From assembly GCA_002633005.1 (NCBI GenBank), contig NMRA01000400.1, positions 62,001 to 126,000 of the forward strand: a stretch of DNA of 64,000 nt, in the 5' to 3' direction. Position numbers and translations under genes: made by a program. How positions within the stretch are numbered: the first letter of the stretch is position 1; each line of letters opens with the position of its first letter. Shown piece by piece: positions 27,401 through 38,879 of the stretch. Below the pieces are notes generated by a model, which had not been told where the DNA came from, made no database searches, and worked only from the letters and a program-made list of their open reading frames with translations. This stretch comes from Phoronis australis (taxonomy: Eukaryota; Phoronida; Phoronidae).

Positions 27401-30400
27401 TCATGTTGCTACGAGTTAATTTAAAAATATTTCACCGTATTATTCCAAACAAGCTTAGCTTTTGAAAATGTGGAATTTATAGCAAAGGTTTATTGTTATT
27501 ATGCACTGCTCTCTAAAATGATGTTGGGAGTTATTATGGAAATGTTCCACTTTTACATGATTGGCTATCAAAGTAGAATTTTAATTTTTTATGAAAAAAA
27601 TACTAGTAAAATCTGCTTTTGAGATGTCATCATGAAAATTTATGAGATTTAATTCCTGGATACTGTTATTTTGTTAATATTGTACTGTAATGTCTTTTTT
27701 TTTTAAATTTTACTATAATATAAAAGGCATGGCCACGTGACCCAAATACCGATCAAGTGCATTCTTGGTATTAAATAGAATATCAAAGGTTTCATGTACT
27801 TTAAGAAAATGTTTTACTTTCACTAACAGAGTTGAGTTCTACAGTGTTGTGGATGTATGACTAAATGCACAGACGTGCGGTTAAGTCTTTAAAAACACGA
27901 CTTATTTTTAGAATTGATGGTTACATTGTGTGTGAAGAGATGAAGGACACCCTGCTGGCTGCATGGAACCAGGAACAGGAGATAATCCAGGAAAAGGAGA
28001 CTCAGGTAAGTTTGTGGATAGAGCTAGTCACGAGTGCTTGTTACATTAAACCATGTACCCTTATTGTGAACTGCTTGGGATCTACCGTGGGCCACTGCAT
28101 TGCTGTCTTTACTCTGCAGTTTTTTGTTTAATACAGCCATGTCATTTCTGAGGTTCATAGGATGCTGTATTTGCCAAAAATATTCGGACAACCCTTTTTT
28201 CCCACCATGATGGGCAAGGGTAATGACCTGTCCTCACTGTCTTGTTCTTGCTTCCGTGATCATAAATTTCACTTGCACCCAACCATCACTGAATGATCAC
28301 GGGTACTCTTGTTTATTTTAAGGTATTTTTTGCATGGACTGTAAGCATCTGCATTTACATAAAGTAAGATTTTTTCAATTTGAATTGTAAAAGGTTTTCA
28401 TATTAAAGAACTTCAAATTCTTTTTCGGTCAGAAAAGAGAAGCATTATTTTTGCAATTCGCCATGACTGCAAGTGCCAAGTACTAAAGTCTTCTTCAGCC
28501 TCATACAGAAAGCATGCTGGGTTTGAATTAAACAAAAACTTGAAGGTGATAAGTTGGGCAAAATTAGTGTTGAGAATGTACTGAAACTGTCCATTAGTAT
28601 TTTCAAACACAATTGCTCCTTTGTTGCTATTTTCAAACATGAATGCTCCTTTGTTACTATTTTCAAACATCATTGCTCCTTTGTTGCTATTTTCAACCAT
28701 GATTGTTCCTTTGTTGCTATTTTCAAACATGAATGCTCCTTTGTTACTATTTTCAAACATCATTGGTCCTTTGTTGCTATTTTCAAACATGACTGTTCCT
28801 ATGATTTAAGAAAAGGGAGAAGCGAGTGATAGAGCACTGGACAACATTAACACGTGGACTGTTGATTAGAGAGAGGCTGGAGAAAAAGTATAACCTGCAG
28901 GTATGTGCAACAGTGTGCTTAACGATTTGTTTCATGGAAGGAGAATGAGGCTCAACTCAGAAGTTTCATATTGTGTTGATACACCTGTGCTGCAATTATG
29001 GAATGAAATTTTTGCTCAAGAATTGTTAGACCATCACATTTAATATACATCTTTTAACTTTGGTCCAGCCATGAGAATATATTTTGTGAGACTTGAGATT
29101 TTTTTTCAAAAATGTTGTAAAGCCTTGTTGTACCCATGAGGTTTGTTAAGTTGTTGAGAATTAGTCCGATTTGGTAATCATCAGGTTTCACAATAACACC
29201 TCAACTTATTGCAGCCGTCGGATTTGCTAAGTAGTATTATACCACAATATAGGCGTCAAATGACAGATACAACCGTGTAATAACCCATAAAGTTATCTCA
29301 CTAGTGAGATAACCATTTGGCGGGAAACCGAGGACGGAGTCGAACCCGGAACCTTGAGTTTGCTGGTCGCCGACCTTAACCACTACACCACGCAGCAGCA
29401 GACGTCATGAAGAGTGAAAATATAATACTTAAATGAGCACGCGCAATAATGGCACGTTCAACAAATCGCATTGTATTGAACGTATACGCTACGAGAAATA
29501 AGACACATAATTTCCATAAAAATGATATCTTAATTCAATGAAATATTTCTCTCATGTCCTCTTACTTGTAAATCACCGATCTCCAGTTTGAATGCGGGTA
29601 TCGTGTCGTCAGGATCTTTGGCTTGAGAATTATATTCAGTTACCAGTGGTAACCTACTTTAGCAGACGATAATTTCCNTGGTTACATTGTGTGTGAAGAG
29701 ATGAAGGACACCCTGCTGGCTGCATGGAACCAGGAACAGGAGATAATCCAGGAAAAGGAGACTCAGGTAAGTTTGTGGATAGAACTAGTCACGAGTGCTT
29801 GTTACATTAAACCATGTACCCTTATTGTGAACAGCTTGGGATCTACTGTGGGTCACTGCATTGCTGTCTTTACTCTGCAGTTTTTTGTTTAATACAGCCA
29901 TGTCATTTTTGAGGTTCATAGGATGCTGTATTTGCCAAAAATATTCGGACAACCCTTTTTTCCCACCATGATGGGCAAGGGTAATGACCTGTCCTTACTG
30001 TCTTGTTCTTGCTTCAGTGATCATAAATTTCACTTGCACTCAACCATCACTGAATGATCATGGGTACTCTTGTTTATTTTAAGGTATTTTTTGCATGGAC
30101 TGTAAGCATCTGCATTTACATAAAGTAAGATTTTTTCAATTTGAATTGTAAAAGGTTTTCATATTAAAAAACTTAGTCAAATTCTTTTTCGGTCAGAAAA
30201 GAGAAGCATTATTTTTGCAATTCGCCATGACTGCAAGTGCCAAGTACTAAAGTCTCCTTCAGCCTCATACAGAAAGCATGCTGGGTTTGAATTAAACAAA
30301 AACTTGAAGGTGATAAGTTGGGCGAAATTAGTGTTGAGAATGTACTGAAACTGTCCATTAGTATTTTCAAACACAATTGCTCCTTTGTTGCTATTTTCAA

Positions 30401-31182
30401 CCATGATTGTTCCTTTGTTGCTATTTTCAAACATGAATGCTCCTTTGTTACTATTTTCAAACATCATTGCTCCTTTGTTGCTATTTTCAACCATGATTGT
30501 TCCTTTGTTACTATTTTCAAACATGACTGTTCCTATGATTTAAGAAAAGGGAGAAGCGAGTGATAGAGCACTGGACAACATTAACACGTGGACTGTTGAT
30601 TAGAGAGAGGCTGGAGAAAAAGTATAACCTGCAGGTATGTACAACAGTGTGCTTAACGATCTGTTTCATGGAAAGAGAATGAGGCTCAACTCAGAAGTTT
30701 CATATTGTGCTGATACACTTGTGCTGCAATTATGGTATGAAATTTTTGCTCAAGAATTGTTAGACCATCACATTTAATATACATCTTTTAACTTCGGTCC
30801 AGCCATGAGAATATATTTTGTGAGACTTGAGATTTTTTTTCAAAAATGTTGTAAAGCCTTGTTGTACCCATGAGGTTTGTTAAGTTGTTGAGAATTAGTC
30901 CGATTTGGTAATCATCAGGTTTCACAATAAAACCTCAACTTATTGCTGCCGTCGGATTTGCTAAGTAGTAATATCCTTTGCCCTCATCCAGTAGTTTATG
31001 TTACTTTGTATTGATTTGCTTGTTGGTGTTGTTAGAAAAAGCCAGAATCATTGACCACAGACAAGACTGAAAAGGCTACTGACGTTGAGGCATCTTGGCC
31101 AAGAAACCGAGAGACAAAGAAACCAGCAGGCAAGAAGAGTAAGAAAGAGCAAGCGCATCTGTTTCCATTTGAAAAGATGTGA
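15463..31182 (+). CDS. XPC: XPC/Rad4 nucleotide-excision-repair damage recognition protein, 18 coding exons
   Basis: Nuclear sensor of helix-distorting lesions, acting with RAD23 and centrin. Exons: 15463-16186, 16759-16843, 17733-17823, 18328-18543, 18721-18786, 18949-19400, 19878-19990, 20648-20698, 20975-21067, 22286-22441, 23847-23904, 24841-24997, 25439-25573, 26370-26451, 27028-27121, 27912-28005, 28811-28900, 31036-31182. Phases are continuous, giving 967 residues (human 940). Seen: basic low-complexity N-terminus; acidic WEEVE; transglutaminase-like region (about 290-700) with a lysine-rich insert; BHD1 with LHSRETW (Trp746, equal to human Trp690); BHD2/3 with NEYGN and WDFHGGYAH; centrin helix Trp899, Leu902, Leu906; C-terminal HLFPFEKM. 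The ATG lies 8 bases after an acceptor-like site, so a 5'UTR exon is likely. Exons 16-17 occur twice in the assembly (separate entries); this model uses the first copy. Confidence 0.95.
16985..17259. mobile_element. MITE-like element with ~46-bp terminal inverted repeats, XPC intron 2
   Basis: The ends 16985-17031 and 17213-17259 are inverted copies of each other: ATTGCTATCTAT, then CGGCCTGGTT, then TTTGAGAACCTAGCTTTCG. The 275-bp length and lack of coding content fit a non-autonomous DNA transposon. I could not settle the target-site duplication. An open frame of 83 codons here is incidental. Confidence 0.8.
17945..18047 (+). pseudogene. Decayed duplicate of XPC exon 4 inside XPC intron 3
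   Basis: This intronic stretch matches about 18379-18485 of exon 4 at most positions. Both carry the run from GAATCAG, TTGCTCA and GCACT through TGAATTT and GACCAATCAAAC to GATGTGTCAACA and GTCTTGAGC. Small indels break the frame and TGA and TAG follow soon, and the splice sites are not preserved. It therefore looks like a dead exon copy about 430 bases upstream of the living exon. The left limit is uncertain because similarity fades before 17945. Confidence 0.8.
21660..21885 (+). mobile_element. tRNA-derived SINE, family 1, most complete copy (XPC intron 9)
   Basis: A-box-like GGCCCAGTGGGATGAG (about 21667) and B-box GGGTTCGAGTC (about 21702) have tRNA spacing. They are followed by the shared body (CACACTGA, AAGTCAGGTCTTTAGCTCCTC) and the tail GGCCTGTGCACGTCTGATAC. 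This supplies the head missing from the other copies. Confidence 0.75.
21889..22104. repeat. Cluster of GCGGAA palindromes in XPC intron 9
   Basis: A perfect 16-bp palindrome TGCGGAATATTCCGCA (21889-21904) is followed by TGCGGAATATT direct copies near 21910 and 21931. A second inverted pair (GTGCGGAAC C GTTCCGCAC) lies at 22086-22104. It looks like the ends of a small inverted-repeat element. Confidence 0.6.
23351..23386. repeat. 11-bp tandem repeat, 3 copies
   Basis: CACTAGTCTGG is repeated three times exactly, followed by CAC. XPC intron 10. Confidence 0.95.
27918..29236 (+). repeat. Copy A of a ~1.3-kb tandem duplication covering XPC exons 16-17
   Basis: It is nearly identical to 29679-30971, with scattered single-base differences, a 3-bp indel and one extra 30-bp minisatellite unit in copy A. 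It includes most of exon 16, the intron with the minisatellite, exon 17 and about 330 bp of the next intron. Copy A keeps the complete exon 16 with its acceptor. Confidence 0.93.
28590..28800. repeat. 30-bp minisatellite in XPC intron 16 (copy A)
   Basis: About seven units of 30 bp, each built around CCTTTGTTGCTATTTTCAA followed by AC/CCATNANTG. Because the period is a multiple of three, long frames stay open on both strands (for example repeated MFENSNKG on minus); these are not genes. The array ends about 11 bp before exon 17. Confidence 0.93.
29292..29313. repeat. Perfect 22-bp palindrome
   Basis: The 22 bases starting GTTATCTCAC read the same on both strands. It abuts the SINE head at 29327-29400 and may be one end of that insertion. 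Confidence 0.9.
29327..29400 (-). mobile_element. tRNA-derived SINE head next to a perfect palindrome
   Basis: On the minus strand TGGTGTAGTGGTTAAGG (A box) and CCGGGTTCGACTCCG (B box) are well formed, but the expected acceptor stem does not pair. It lies in the 441 bp found only between the two XPC duplicate copies. Confidence 0.65.
29678..29678. other. Assembly gap marker (single N)
   Basis: The only ambiguous base I noticed in the window. It lies exactly at the left edge of copy B, so two contigs were probably joined here. Confidence 0.95.
29679..29766 (+). pseudogene. Second, 5'-truncated copy of XPC exon 16
   Basis: The sequence equals 27918-28005 of exon 16, but the first six exon bases and the acceptor are missing because of the N join. 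As assembled it cannot be spliced in. It is probably the other allele of exon 16 rather than a true pseudogene. Confidence 0.75.
30363..30535. repeat. 30-bp minisatellite, copy B
   Basis: Same array as in copy A with one unit fewer, and the unit variants are in a different order. That is typical of allelic copy-number variation. Confidence 0.92.
30545..30634 (+). other. XPC: Second copy of XPC exon 17 (centrin-binding helix)
   Basis: Identical in reading to 28811-28900, with an intact acceptor and donor, 90 bp and phase 0 at both ends. If the duplication were real, including both copies would keep the frame and give two centrin-binding helices (W..L...L pattern) in one protein. Assembly artefact is the simpler explanation. 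Confidence 0.7.
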
Positions 31183-33987
31183 GATTGATGGCTTATTTCA
31201 GTTCACTTAGTCATGTGCTTTACCTCAGCTGATAGTTATGTACAAAAGTTCAACTTTTAGATTTAAAAATAATCATTTCACTTTGCTTGATTGTTTACCT
31301 ATGAAGACTTTCATTTGTTTTTTCAAATAATTTAGGAGGTGCGAAATTAGGCGAGTGTGCGAAATCAGTAGGGAATTACTGTATGTATTGAAATTCTGTT
31401 GTAGGTTATCAAACTAGTCAAGGACATATGGTGCAGTGTTTCTGTTTCGAATTGTTGAATATCATTGAAAGATGTTTTGTTTGCACTCTATTATTCACCC
31501 GTAGAGGAATGGGACTCAAAACTTCTATTAAAAGGAATCTCTCTGACATTAATGCCAACAGTAAAAGACAATTTAAAGTGGAATTAAGCATGTGATTACT
31601 GTGAAAAAAAGAGCTCTGAAAGACCTAATTATTTTTTTCTCTGACCAAGCTTTAAAAAATACAAACTTGTCAGTTCCTTGCAAATTCAGAAATCTTACAA
31701 ATTGAGACCCATTGCATAGGGCTTACCGTTAAGTGGCCTAAAATCAAGATGATTTTTTTTAGACTAGAATTACTGGTTTAATGCCACATTGGGTTGAAGT
31801 TGGTATTATATTACTGTATTTTCCAGACATTGTCAAGTATTTCTTTGTAATTGTGTCCATCCTTTCTTTCCAGTAAGTTTTAGATACATGTTCTGAAGTA
31901 ATGGCTGTAAATACTGCATCTTTTTGTCTCAAGTTTGTGGAACTTCAAAGCAAACTAATCTGCTAATGATTAACACTGTTCTTCAAGATTGAGTCATTAA
32001 AGATAGCTTGAAAATAGAAATGTAGAGTATTAGGTACGGTAAAATTTCACCAATTTCGTTGTTATGAATGCCTGCAATTTCTCAGCATCATTGTCTGCTG
32101 GTAGCTATAACATATCTAGTAGTACTTTTAAGATATTAAAATATCTTTTATAAAAGACAAAACAAAATTTTATCTTGTCATACACATTGTGTCCTTTACC
32201 GTAGTTCATAAACTCGTCAGTTATTACTAAATGTAGTTTCACAGTGTTACAAGTCATTGTAGTATCATCCACAATGGTCTCTGAACCAGCATATCTAGCT
32301 CTTCGTATTACCACAAAAGTCGTTTATTCTTTAAAACTACAAATTACTTTTTACCACCATGTTTGTGCTCATTAAGGCTCATTTGCCTTATAGTAAATAC
32401 AAGTAATTCACATTGCAACAAAATTCGGTCAAGTGTTTTGCACACAGAAGTTTCACTTTAAGGCATATGTCTTCAATGAGTTTTTTTGGTATCTGTTAAT
32501 TTGTAATATTGTAGGAAAACTTGAAAGAGTATGGGTAAAAAGCGACACAAGAAACACCCAGCGTGAGACTAGTACATTATAAATAGAAGAGACAATGCCT
32601 TGCACCTATAAGTGAAGATTGGGCGCATGTCCCTGTGTACAAAACATTGAGTAAAAAGTTTTTAAAAAATGCATAGGTGTGCAGGCATACGAGCACATAA
32701 TATATGTTATGCAAATCAAGATAATTAGTTGGTCTCTCAGGTAATTAAAAGATATTTTCTAAATAAACGTATTTTTGTATGACTTGTCATATATGTTGTG
32801 TACTTTTATACCTACCTTAAAAATTGTGATCTCATTGCCATAAAACACCAAAAATTAAACAATCTGGGGATTTCTGCGGAGACCCTCAAATTTAGGCCAT
32901 TATGTGGAAAATTTTCCTAAAAATTCATCACATTTTGGGCTACAAAGCAATTGTTTTATTACACCCTTTGAATTTTGAATAGCCCAACTTGGAATGGTTG
33001 TTAATGAGTGCTATTTTTGAAACTATGTCCAGGCTTATAACTGGGGTACATGTACTACACGTAGAAAGGTAATTATATGCAAATTTTTAATTAACACCTT
33101 GGGGCTTCCCATCAGAAATTCTTGGTAGTATATAAAACCAAAGCTATCAACTTGATATTTCATGTTGCTTAGGCAATCTAATAAATGATTCCTATATTTC
33201 TGGGCTTGGGAGGGATGGACAATTCTCGTCACTTAAACTGATGCGCCGTGACCGGCCAAGTTGACGAGTGTGGCATCGAGCAACATAGAACTGATCTTAC
33301 CAAGCGAAGAAATCACCACCTTGGATGTGGGAATAATTTGGGACCAATTAAAAGTGGGTGAGTGGGTGGGTTTACTTAACCCCCCCGTATTTCCAGTGGT
33401 GACAGACAAGTTTTTGACACATACTTTGACAGAAGCCAAGAATAGTACAGATGTGATTTCACATCTAATCTAATTTATCGCACCTAGACAAAAGTCTGGA
33501 TTGGGGCTAGCCCTGATCTAACCGCACATCAAAACCCATATCCAGACGCAGTTTAATCATGTTCGATAGGAACAGATTTTTGATCAGCACCGCAGTTTTT
33601 AATTTTTCTTGAATGACAAGATACAAATAAGCTAAAATCAGCAGCTATCAAGTATGTCCTAGCTTGATACCAATAGGAATAAAAAGAGAAATAGAATGCG
33701 TTGCTGATTTGCTATGACAGTATAAGCAAACCATGAGTGCACTAATTCTTTTTAAAAAACGATATTAATTAACTTCTCATTCTGTTCCCATTTTCTCATG
33801 ACATCAACAACTAATGACACAATTTTGTCAAATGTTTTTAAAAAAACTCATTTATTAGGAAACACTTGACTTGAGAATCATGGGTAGCTGTTGTATTTTA
33901 ATAATAGTGCAAGTCTAGATCAGTTCAAAATATCAATTGTTGAGGTCACATTTCTGCATTAAGACGAGTCTTTAGCATGTCTATATG
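31183..33987. other. Intergenic, between convergent XPC and SMIM4-like gene ends
   Basis: 3' flanks of both genes. AT-rich, no supportable exon or recognisable element apart from scattered poly(A)-signal-like words such as AATAAA at 32762-32767. Confidence 0.6.
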
Positions 33988-36900
33988 TCAGGTTTTGTCT
34001 TGTCCTGTATCAGAAACATTGGTGACATTCTCACATTCTTTCGTATTTGTCTTTTTCTTTTCCTCGTTTGCATTTTTATCCAAAACCAATTCAGTCACAT
34101 TGATCTTGCTAGATTCATCAAGGCTAGAGTTATCTCCTCCACTGTTCTTTGTCTCGAAGTTATCTCCTCCAAGCTCACTCCCATTAGAGATCTCTCTCCT
34201 GTTCTCTTGCAAATTTGCTTGGTTCAGCTTCTGCGCTTCTTTTCGCATCTTTTCTTTTTCTTCCTCCACCAACTGGTCGAAATTCTGTAAGAAATGTGTA
34301 GCTGAATGGAGTGTTCATTACAAAACAAGATTCCGGGAAGTAGGGGGTTGAGGCTTGGTGTTGGCATAATGTAACAGACCCTTTAGAAATAAACTGGACA
34401 GACTTCAACAGAATTCTGTCAGAGTGCTAAAATTGGACAAACTTCTTGCTAGGAATTATTTGGTAATTTAGACAAACATCTGTCAAAATAAAATGACATT
34501 TTTCATGAACTTTAGTGCGACCTTTATGTGCCTAGCCGCTAAATGTTTAATTTGTAAAGGGACTCGCAAAGGAAGTTGTCGCGATTTCGATTAAGGTCAC
34601 AGAGCCACACCTGTTGAGATTTTGTCGAGAATTTTTAGGAAATGAAATGTAGATCTTTACATAGGTGCATCAAAACTTTGACGACTTTCAGAAGCCAAAT
34701 TCAATCATTGTGAAGGTCGTCTTACCTCATGACTGAGAATACAGAGGGAATTAAAAAAAAGTTAGTAAGGTGTATAAACCATTTTGTACAATTTAGGCAC
34801 TCTAATAGTTTTTATTACTAGTTATTTTCCTGTTTATAAAATGAGCCATCATGATGGAGCAACGGAATTTTTGCATTTCTTTTGACTCGTACTTTATTCC
34901 AGTCGAGTGCACTACGGCCATGTGACATTATTTTCCGTATTCACCTCCCGCACTACTTCAACAGTGACCTCTAACATGAAAAGTTCAAAAGGTAGGTCAA
35001 TGCTGACTAGATGTCATTAGCCGGTTTGATTATAAAACTTTCGAAAATATTTTAAAGTGATACAATAACAGCAGTATAAATAACACTCAACATGCAATCA
35101 GGTACCAAATGATACAACTGGTACAAAACACAATTAGGTGACATTTCTGTCTCAGTTTTCAATTGCTAAATATAATATAGTCTGCAACTCAGGCGCCGAT
35201 TCCTCGGTAACTGCAAAATCAAATTGTGTAGTTATTTAACTGTTTTCAGGAAATGTTACAAGTTCAATGCACAATTACCGTGTTTTCATCATCTCTTTTC
35301 AAGTGTCGGCAATAAATCGTTACATTTCTGTTTCTATTACTGGAGAAAACCTAATACGCAAGTACATACATATGGGATGTGATCCGCCACGTGAACAGTT
35401 TGGGTGAAGTATTTAAAAAATCTGCAGGAAAAATGAAAGAAAGTATAAGGAATTCGAAGCGCATGGGATAAACACATTATTTCGTGACCTCGATTGATAT
35501 GCGGAGTAACGTCTCGTGGCATGTTACTTCATCTACGCCACTCTCGGTACATTTTGTGTATGTATAAACATTCCTTCCATCACAAAAAACGTTTGGTTTA
35601 CAGTTGTCACTGCTTATCACTTCTTATCTATGTTAGGAACAAGTTGAGACCAGTTTTATAGCAATACGTGGTCTCAATTAAAAGTTCCAATCTTGGACAG
35701 AACGCTGGGATTCATAACCGCTATAAAGACAAAGTGGTGAGAATGTCAACAAACACTCAACCAGCAAGTTCACTACTCATCGACAAAGTTTTTGAGAACC
35801 TGCAGTGTTTTTCACTGACGAAGCAGGATACTTGTATCTTGTTTCACAAAAAATTTGCCATCTTTCCAAGGATCCGCCACGACAGGTAGTTTTTCTTTGA
35901 TTACCACCACAATTTTCACCATAACTTCAGAACAGAGCAAGAAAACTTAGGTTATAAGAATTCGTCAACTTGCTGAAAACTACAACCGCAACATTACGTA
36001 AGAAGTACCTTCATTGGCCTGTAGATGGAGTGCACAGTCTGCGAGCCAAGCATCATGGAGAACAGTGCCGCTGAGGAAGCTGCAATATAACGTGGCCACG
36101 AGACTCCAGCAGGCATTGTAAATATCTGTACTTTCGGCAGAACCTCCTATTAGGAAGACACCAAATTTCCACAATACCAGCTTGGAGTTAGTTCAAGCAA
36201 TCTGTAAGTTAGCTAACCGACGCCACCTTTTGGGCATCCAGCTCCAGTTGCAACTGCCTGGCTGCTTCTTGTCGTACTTGCTTCTTGAGGAAAACTGAGT
36301 CTGGAAAAATCGAGGGTTTCTTAGTGGCAAAGACAAGGAACATAACAGGCTGAACTAACTATAATGGTGATTTTATTTCACAGCAAGTTTAAAAAGCCTG
36401 AGGGGCCTTTAGTCCTCATTTTTCATCTCACTAGTCGATATTTGAATTATAAAGTTGGCAAGTAGCCCAGTGCATACTGTAAGTTAAACACTGTTAACAA
36501 AAGGGCCTATAATGCAAAGATTCCAAATCCAGAATAAAACGTTCTTCAAGGAAGTTTGTAATCGTTTGCAACATCACAGTAGAACAGTTCAATGGTCAAT
36601 GTTTATTTAATGATAGTGACCTTTGAACTATTAATAGTCCTCTCATACCTCTATCTATACGCCAGTGAATGGTCAATTGTTGATATAATGGCGGCTATGA
36701 ATATGCATGTCACTAGATGGCGATTGAGTAGTTGCTGGACAGCATTCAGCATTTTTAAATGGGGATAAGATGCAGTGTGATTAATCCTAGCAATTTATGC
36801 AAATTCTTTGCCACCATTCTACCCGCAAATTACCGGTGTTGTGCAGCAATGCATTCAAAGAATTCACACAAAAATGTCTAACATCACAAAACTGATCAAA

Positions 36901-37868
36901 GTAACAAAATGTCCACGAAGAAAAAAATTTCAATTTGTCCCAGCCAACTCAGTCAGTCTTCCATGAACGGGGATTGGATACTGCAGCGAGCGACAGTCCT
37001 AAAACAATAGCTAGATTTGCATGTCAAATATTTGGAATTTAGAAGTCATTCTGACTGACAGGCAAAGAAACCAGTGCAAAATAAATCTTTCAGTCCCAAT
37101 GTCTACAGACAACAATAATTGGCCAAAACTTTTCTCATAGATAATTAGAATGCAGGATTGTCCCTGAGAACAACAGCAAGCAAGGTGTAAATTACGCATA
37201 GCGTTTTTGCATCCAAATTTCCTTTCTGTTAAATTCAGAAAAACAGCAGTTATGATTACATATTAATTTCACTTGCTGGGCATGTCACTATCAATTTCAC
37301 GGCAAAATAATAAAACTAAGTAACACTAAGTAACACCATTAAAATCATTTCTCCTGCAACTGTCAAACATGGTACACACCACGTTTGACTCCATTGTAGG
37401 GAGAACACTGGTATGTTACAAATCTTAGTGTGAAAATTCTTCAATTTGGGACAAAACAGTTATTGCTAAAATTGTCGTATTTCTATTTTTCAGAGGCTTA
37501 CCATATTGTTACTAATGCTCAAAATTTTACAATACTTTGTTTGTAATGGCTACACCATACAAACTACTCTAAGAGCAAACAGTAAATTTTCCCGAAAGCT
37601 TTTTTATTTTTAATGAGAAATTTGAATATAAAAATGAAATTACGCCTGTCCACCATAAAGCGCCCCAAACTGAAGAATTTTTATCATGACATAAATACGT
37701 ACAAAAATTGACTTCTCCAACTTTCCAGTTGATCATAGAAAACTCCAGTGCTGCTCCCAAAGTGAAAAACAGAGGCATGAAACGATAAATGCCAAATCTT
37801 TTCTTCCCCGGCCACTTATCCACTAGTGTCTTAAATCGCAGACTCAACAAACCTTTATCAAACTTCAT
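33988..37868 (-). CDS. SMIM4: SMIM4/UQCC5-like mitochondrial inner-membrane protein with extended acidic C-terminal tail
   Basis: Human SMIM4 (UQCC5) is a ~70-residue complex III assembly factor. Exons (minus): 37868-37703, 36300-36227, 34284-33988, giving 178 residues with agreeing phases. The family match is in exon 1 and early exon 2: PGKKRFGIYRF, then a membrane segment (about residues 29-48), then KVGEVNFY and a basic helix (LKKQVRQEAARQ). Exon 3 adds about 98 charged residues (VEEEKEKMRKEAQ, then acidic and Asn/Ser-rich, ending TGQDKT) not known in the vertebrate protein. If the exon 2 donor (AAG|GTGGCG) is unused, a stop follows five codons on and the product is 85 residues, near the usual length. 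In-frame codons upstream of the ATG stay open back to an acceptor-like site, so the start may be further upstream. A possible poly(A) signal lies at 33851-33856 (minus). Confidence 0.78.
34934..35560. repeat. Dispersed repeat family 3, copy 1 (SMIM4-like intron 2)
   Basis: It matches 52768-53480 through CCGTATTCACCTCCCG, ACTACTTCAACAGTGACCTC, CAACATGCAATCAGG, GGCGCCGATTCC, GATCCGCCACG and TTACTTCATCTACG. No coding content is seen, so it is probably a non-autonomous transposon. Confidence 0.85.
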
Positions 37869-38249
37869 AATATTGAGACGTCCTACAACCTGAAAATATA
37901 AAACAAAATATTTTAAAATGACCTACAACGAACAAATTTTCCCAGCAGGATCACAGACTTACATAAAATTTTCCCCATCCCTATCTTGAACGAGCAACCT
38001 ACAGCAATGGTGTAGAAATTCAAAGTAGCAACTTAACATGACAAAACCACCAAGACTGAATGCTCAAGTAAGGAGCACTGACCACTAATGAAACAGCTTT
38101 AGATTAAAATGACAAGAGCATGTGGGGCCACAAAATCAAAATTTCTCATTATAAAAATGTCCACAATTCAACAATGCAATCCATACAATTCTCTCCCCAT
38201 GCTCCACTACTCCGTTTTCGACAGAGTATTTCAATTTGATGTTTTATTC

Positions 38250-38315
38250 ATGGGTGGCGCACCGTAGGAGGCTGATGGGGCTATAGCCCCATTTTTTCAA
38301 TGCTGCGCCACCCAT
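38250..38315. repeat. Nested hairpin, 66 bp
   Basis: Outer arms ATGGGTGGCGCA (38250-38261) and TGCGCCACCCAT (38304-38315) enclose a perfect 18-bp palindrome ATGGGGCTATAGCCCCAT (38275-38292). Confidence 0.85.
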
Positions 38316-38879
38316 GTTGTACTGACATTAAGATCTATGTTCAATAACATGTATTGCAGTGTTTCAAACCGATTTGCATTTTATGCTCACCAAAGATTGT
38401 TTATTTAGTATCTGTCATATATACGAGGTTTGAAATTGTCACTCATGAGAGTAATGATATTTATAATTGCCAAACTTGTACAATATACAATTTCTTGTCT
38501 ATTTGATGGAAAAGGTATTCTGATTCGGATGATTTTGTCTTTTATGGTGTACTATGTCTGTCACGTCTTGCTTTTCTAACTACCATCAACACTTGGACTC
38601 ATTCATGTGTTCTACAAGTTCAAGGATCACCTGGACAAACTTTCACCAGTCAAACGAGCTGTCTTGTCGCTAGCAAAACTTACCGGTAAGTATTTTGATC
38701 TATTTTCTCATACAATAGTTGAAACCCTTTCAAAGCTCAAGAAAATATGCTTAATCATTGAGTATACTTTAACAGAAACCACCATGATACCATGATACAA
38801 ATTACATGCGATTCAAATGCAAAAGTACAAAATATTTAATCAGCCAGCTGAGGGGCAACAACACTCTCAATTGGTACCT

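Larger units (their letters stand above)
29679..30971 (+). repeat. Copy B of the XPC exon 16-17 duplication, starting right after an N
   Basis: The copy begins one base after the single N and continues directly into the intron before the last XPC exon. The break point on its left is therefore an assembly join rather than a natural sequence edge. Both copies fit the rest of the gene equally well downstream, as expected for two haplotypes placed in tandem. Confidence 0.93.

Noticed and set aside
28413-28829. Open frames of ~90-125 codons on both strands (MFENSNKG repeats)
   Set aside because: They are produced by the 30-bp minisatellite, whose period is a multiple of three; the same happens in copy B at 30177-30563.
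29327-29400. Functional tRNA gene on the minus strand
   Set aside because: A and B boxes are good, but the acceptor stem halves do not pair; a SINE head fits better. The same applies at 54229-54310.
32531-32566. MGKKRHKKHPA peptide after an acceptor-like site, reminiscent of the BRD7/BRD9 start
   Set aside because: It is only 11 codons long, and no bromodomain exon follows before TDG.
36728-37200. Further coding exons of the SMIM4-like gene in its first intron (for example the frame at 37199-37011)
   Set aside because: No phase-matched splice sites and no similarity; exons 1 and 2 already join in frame.
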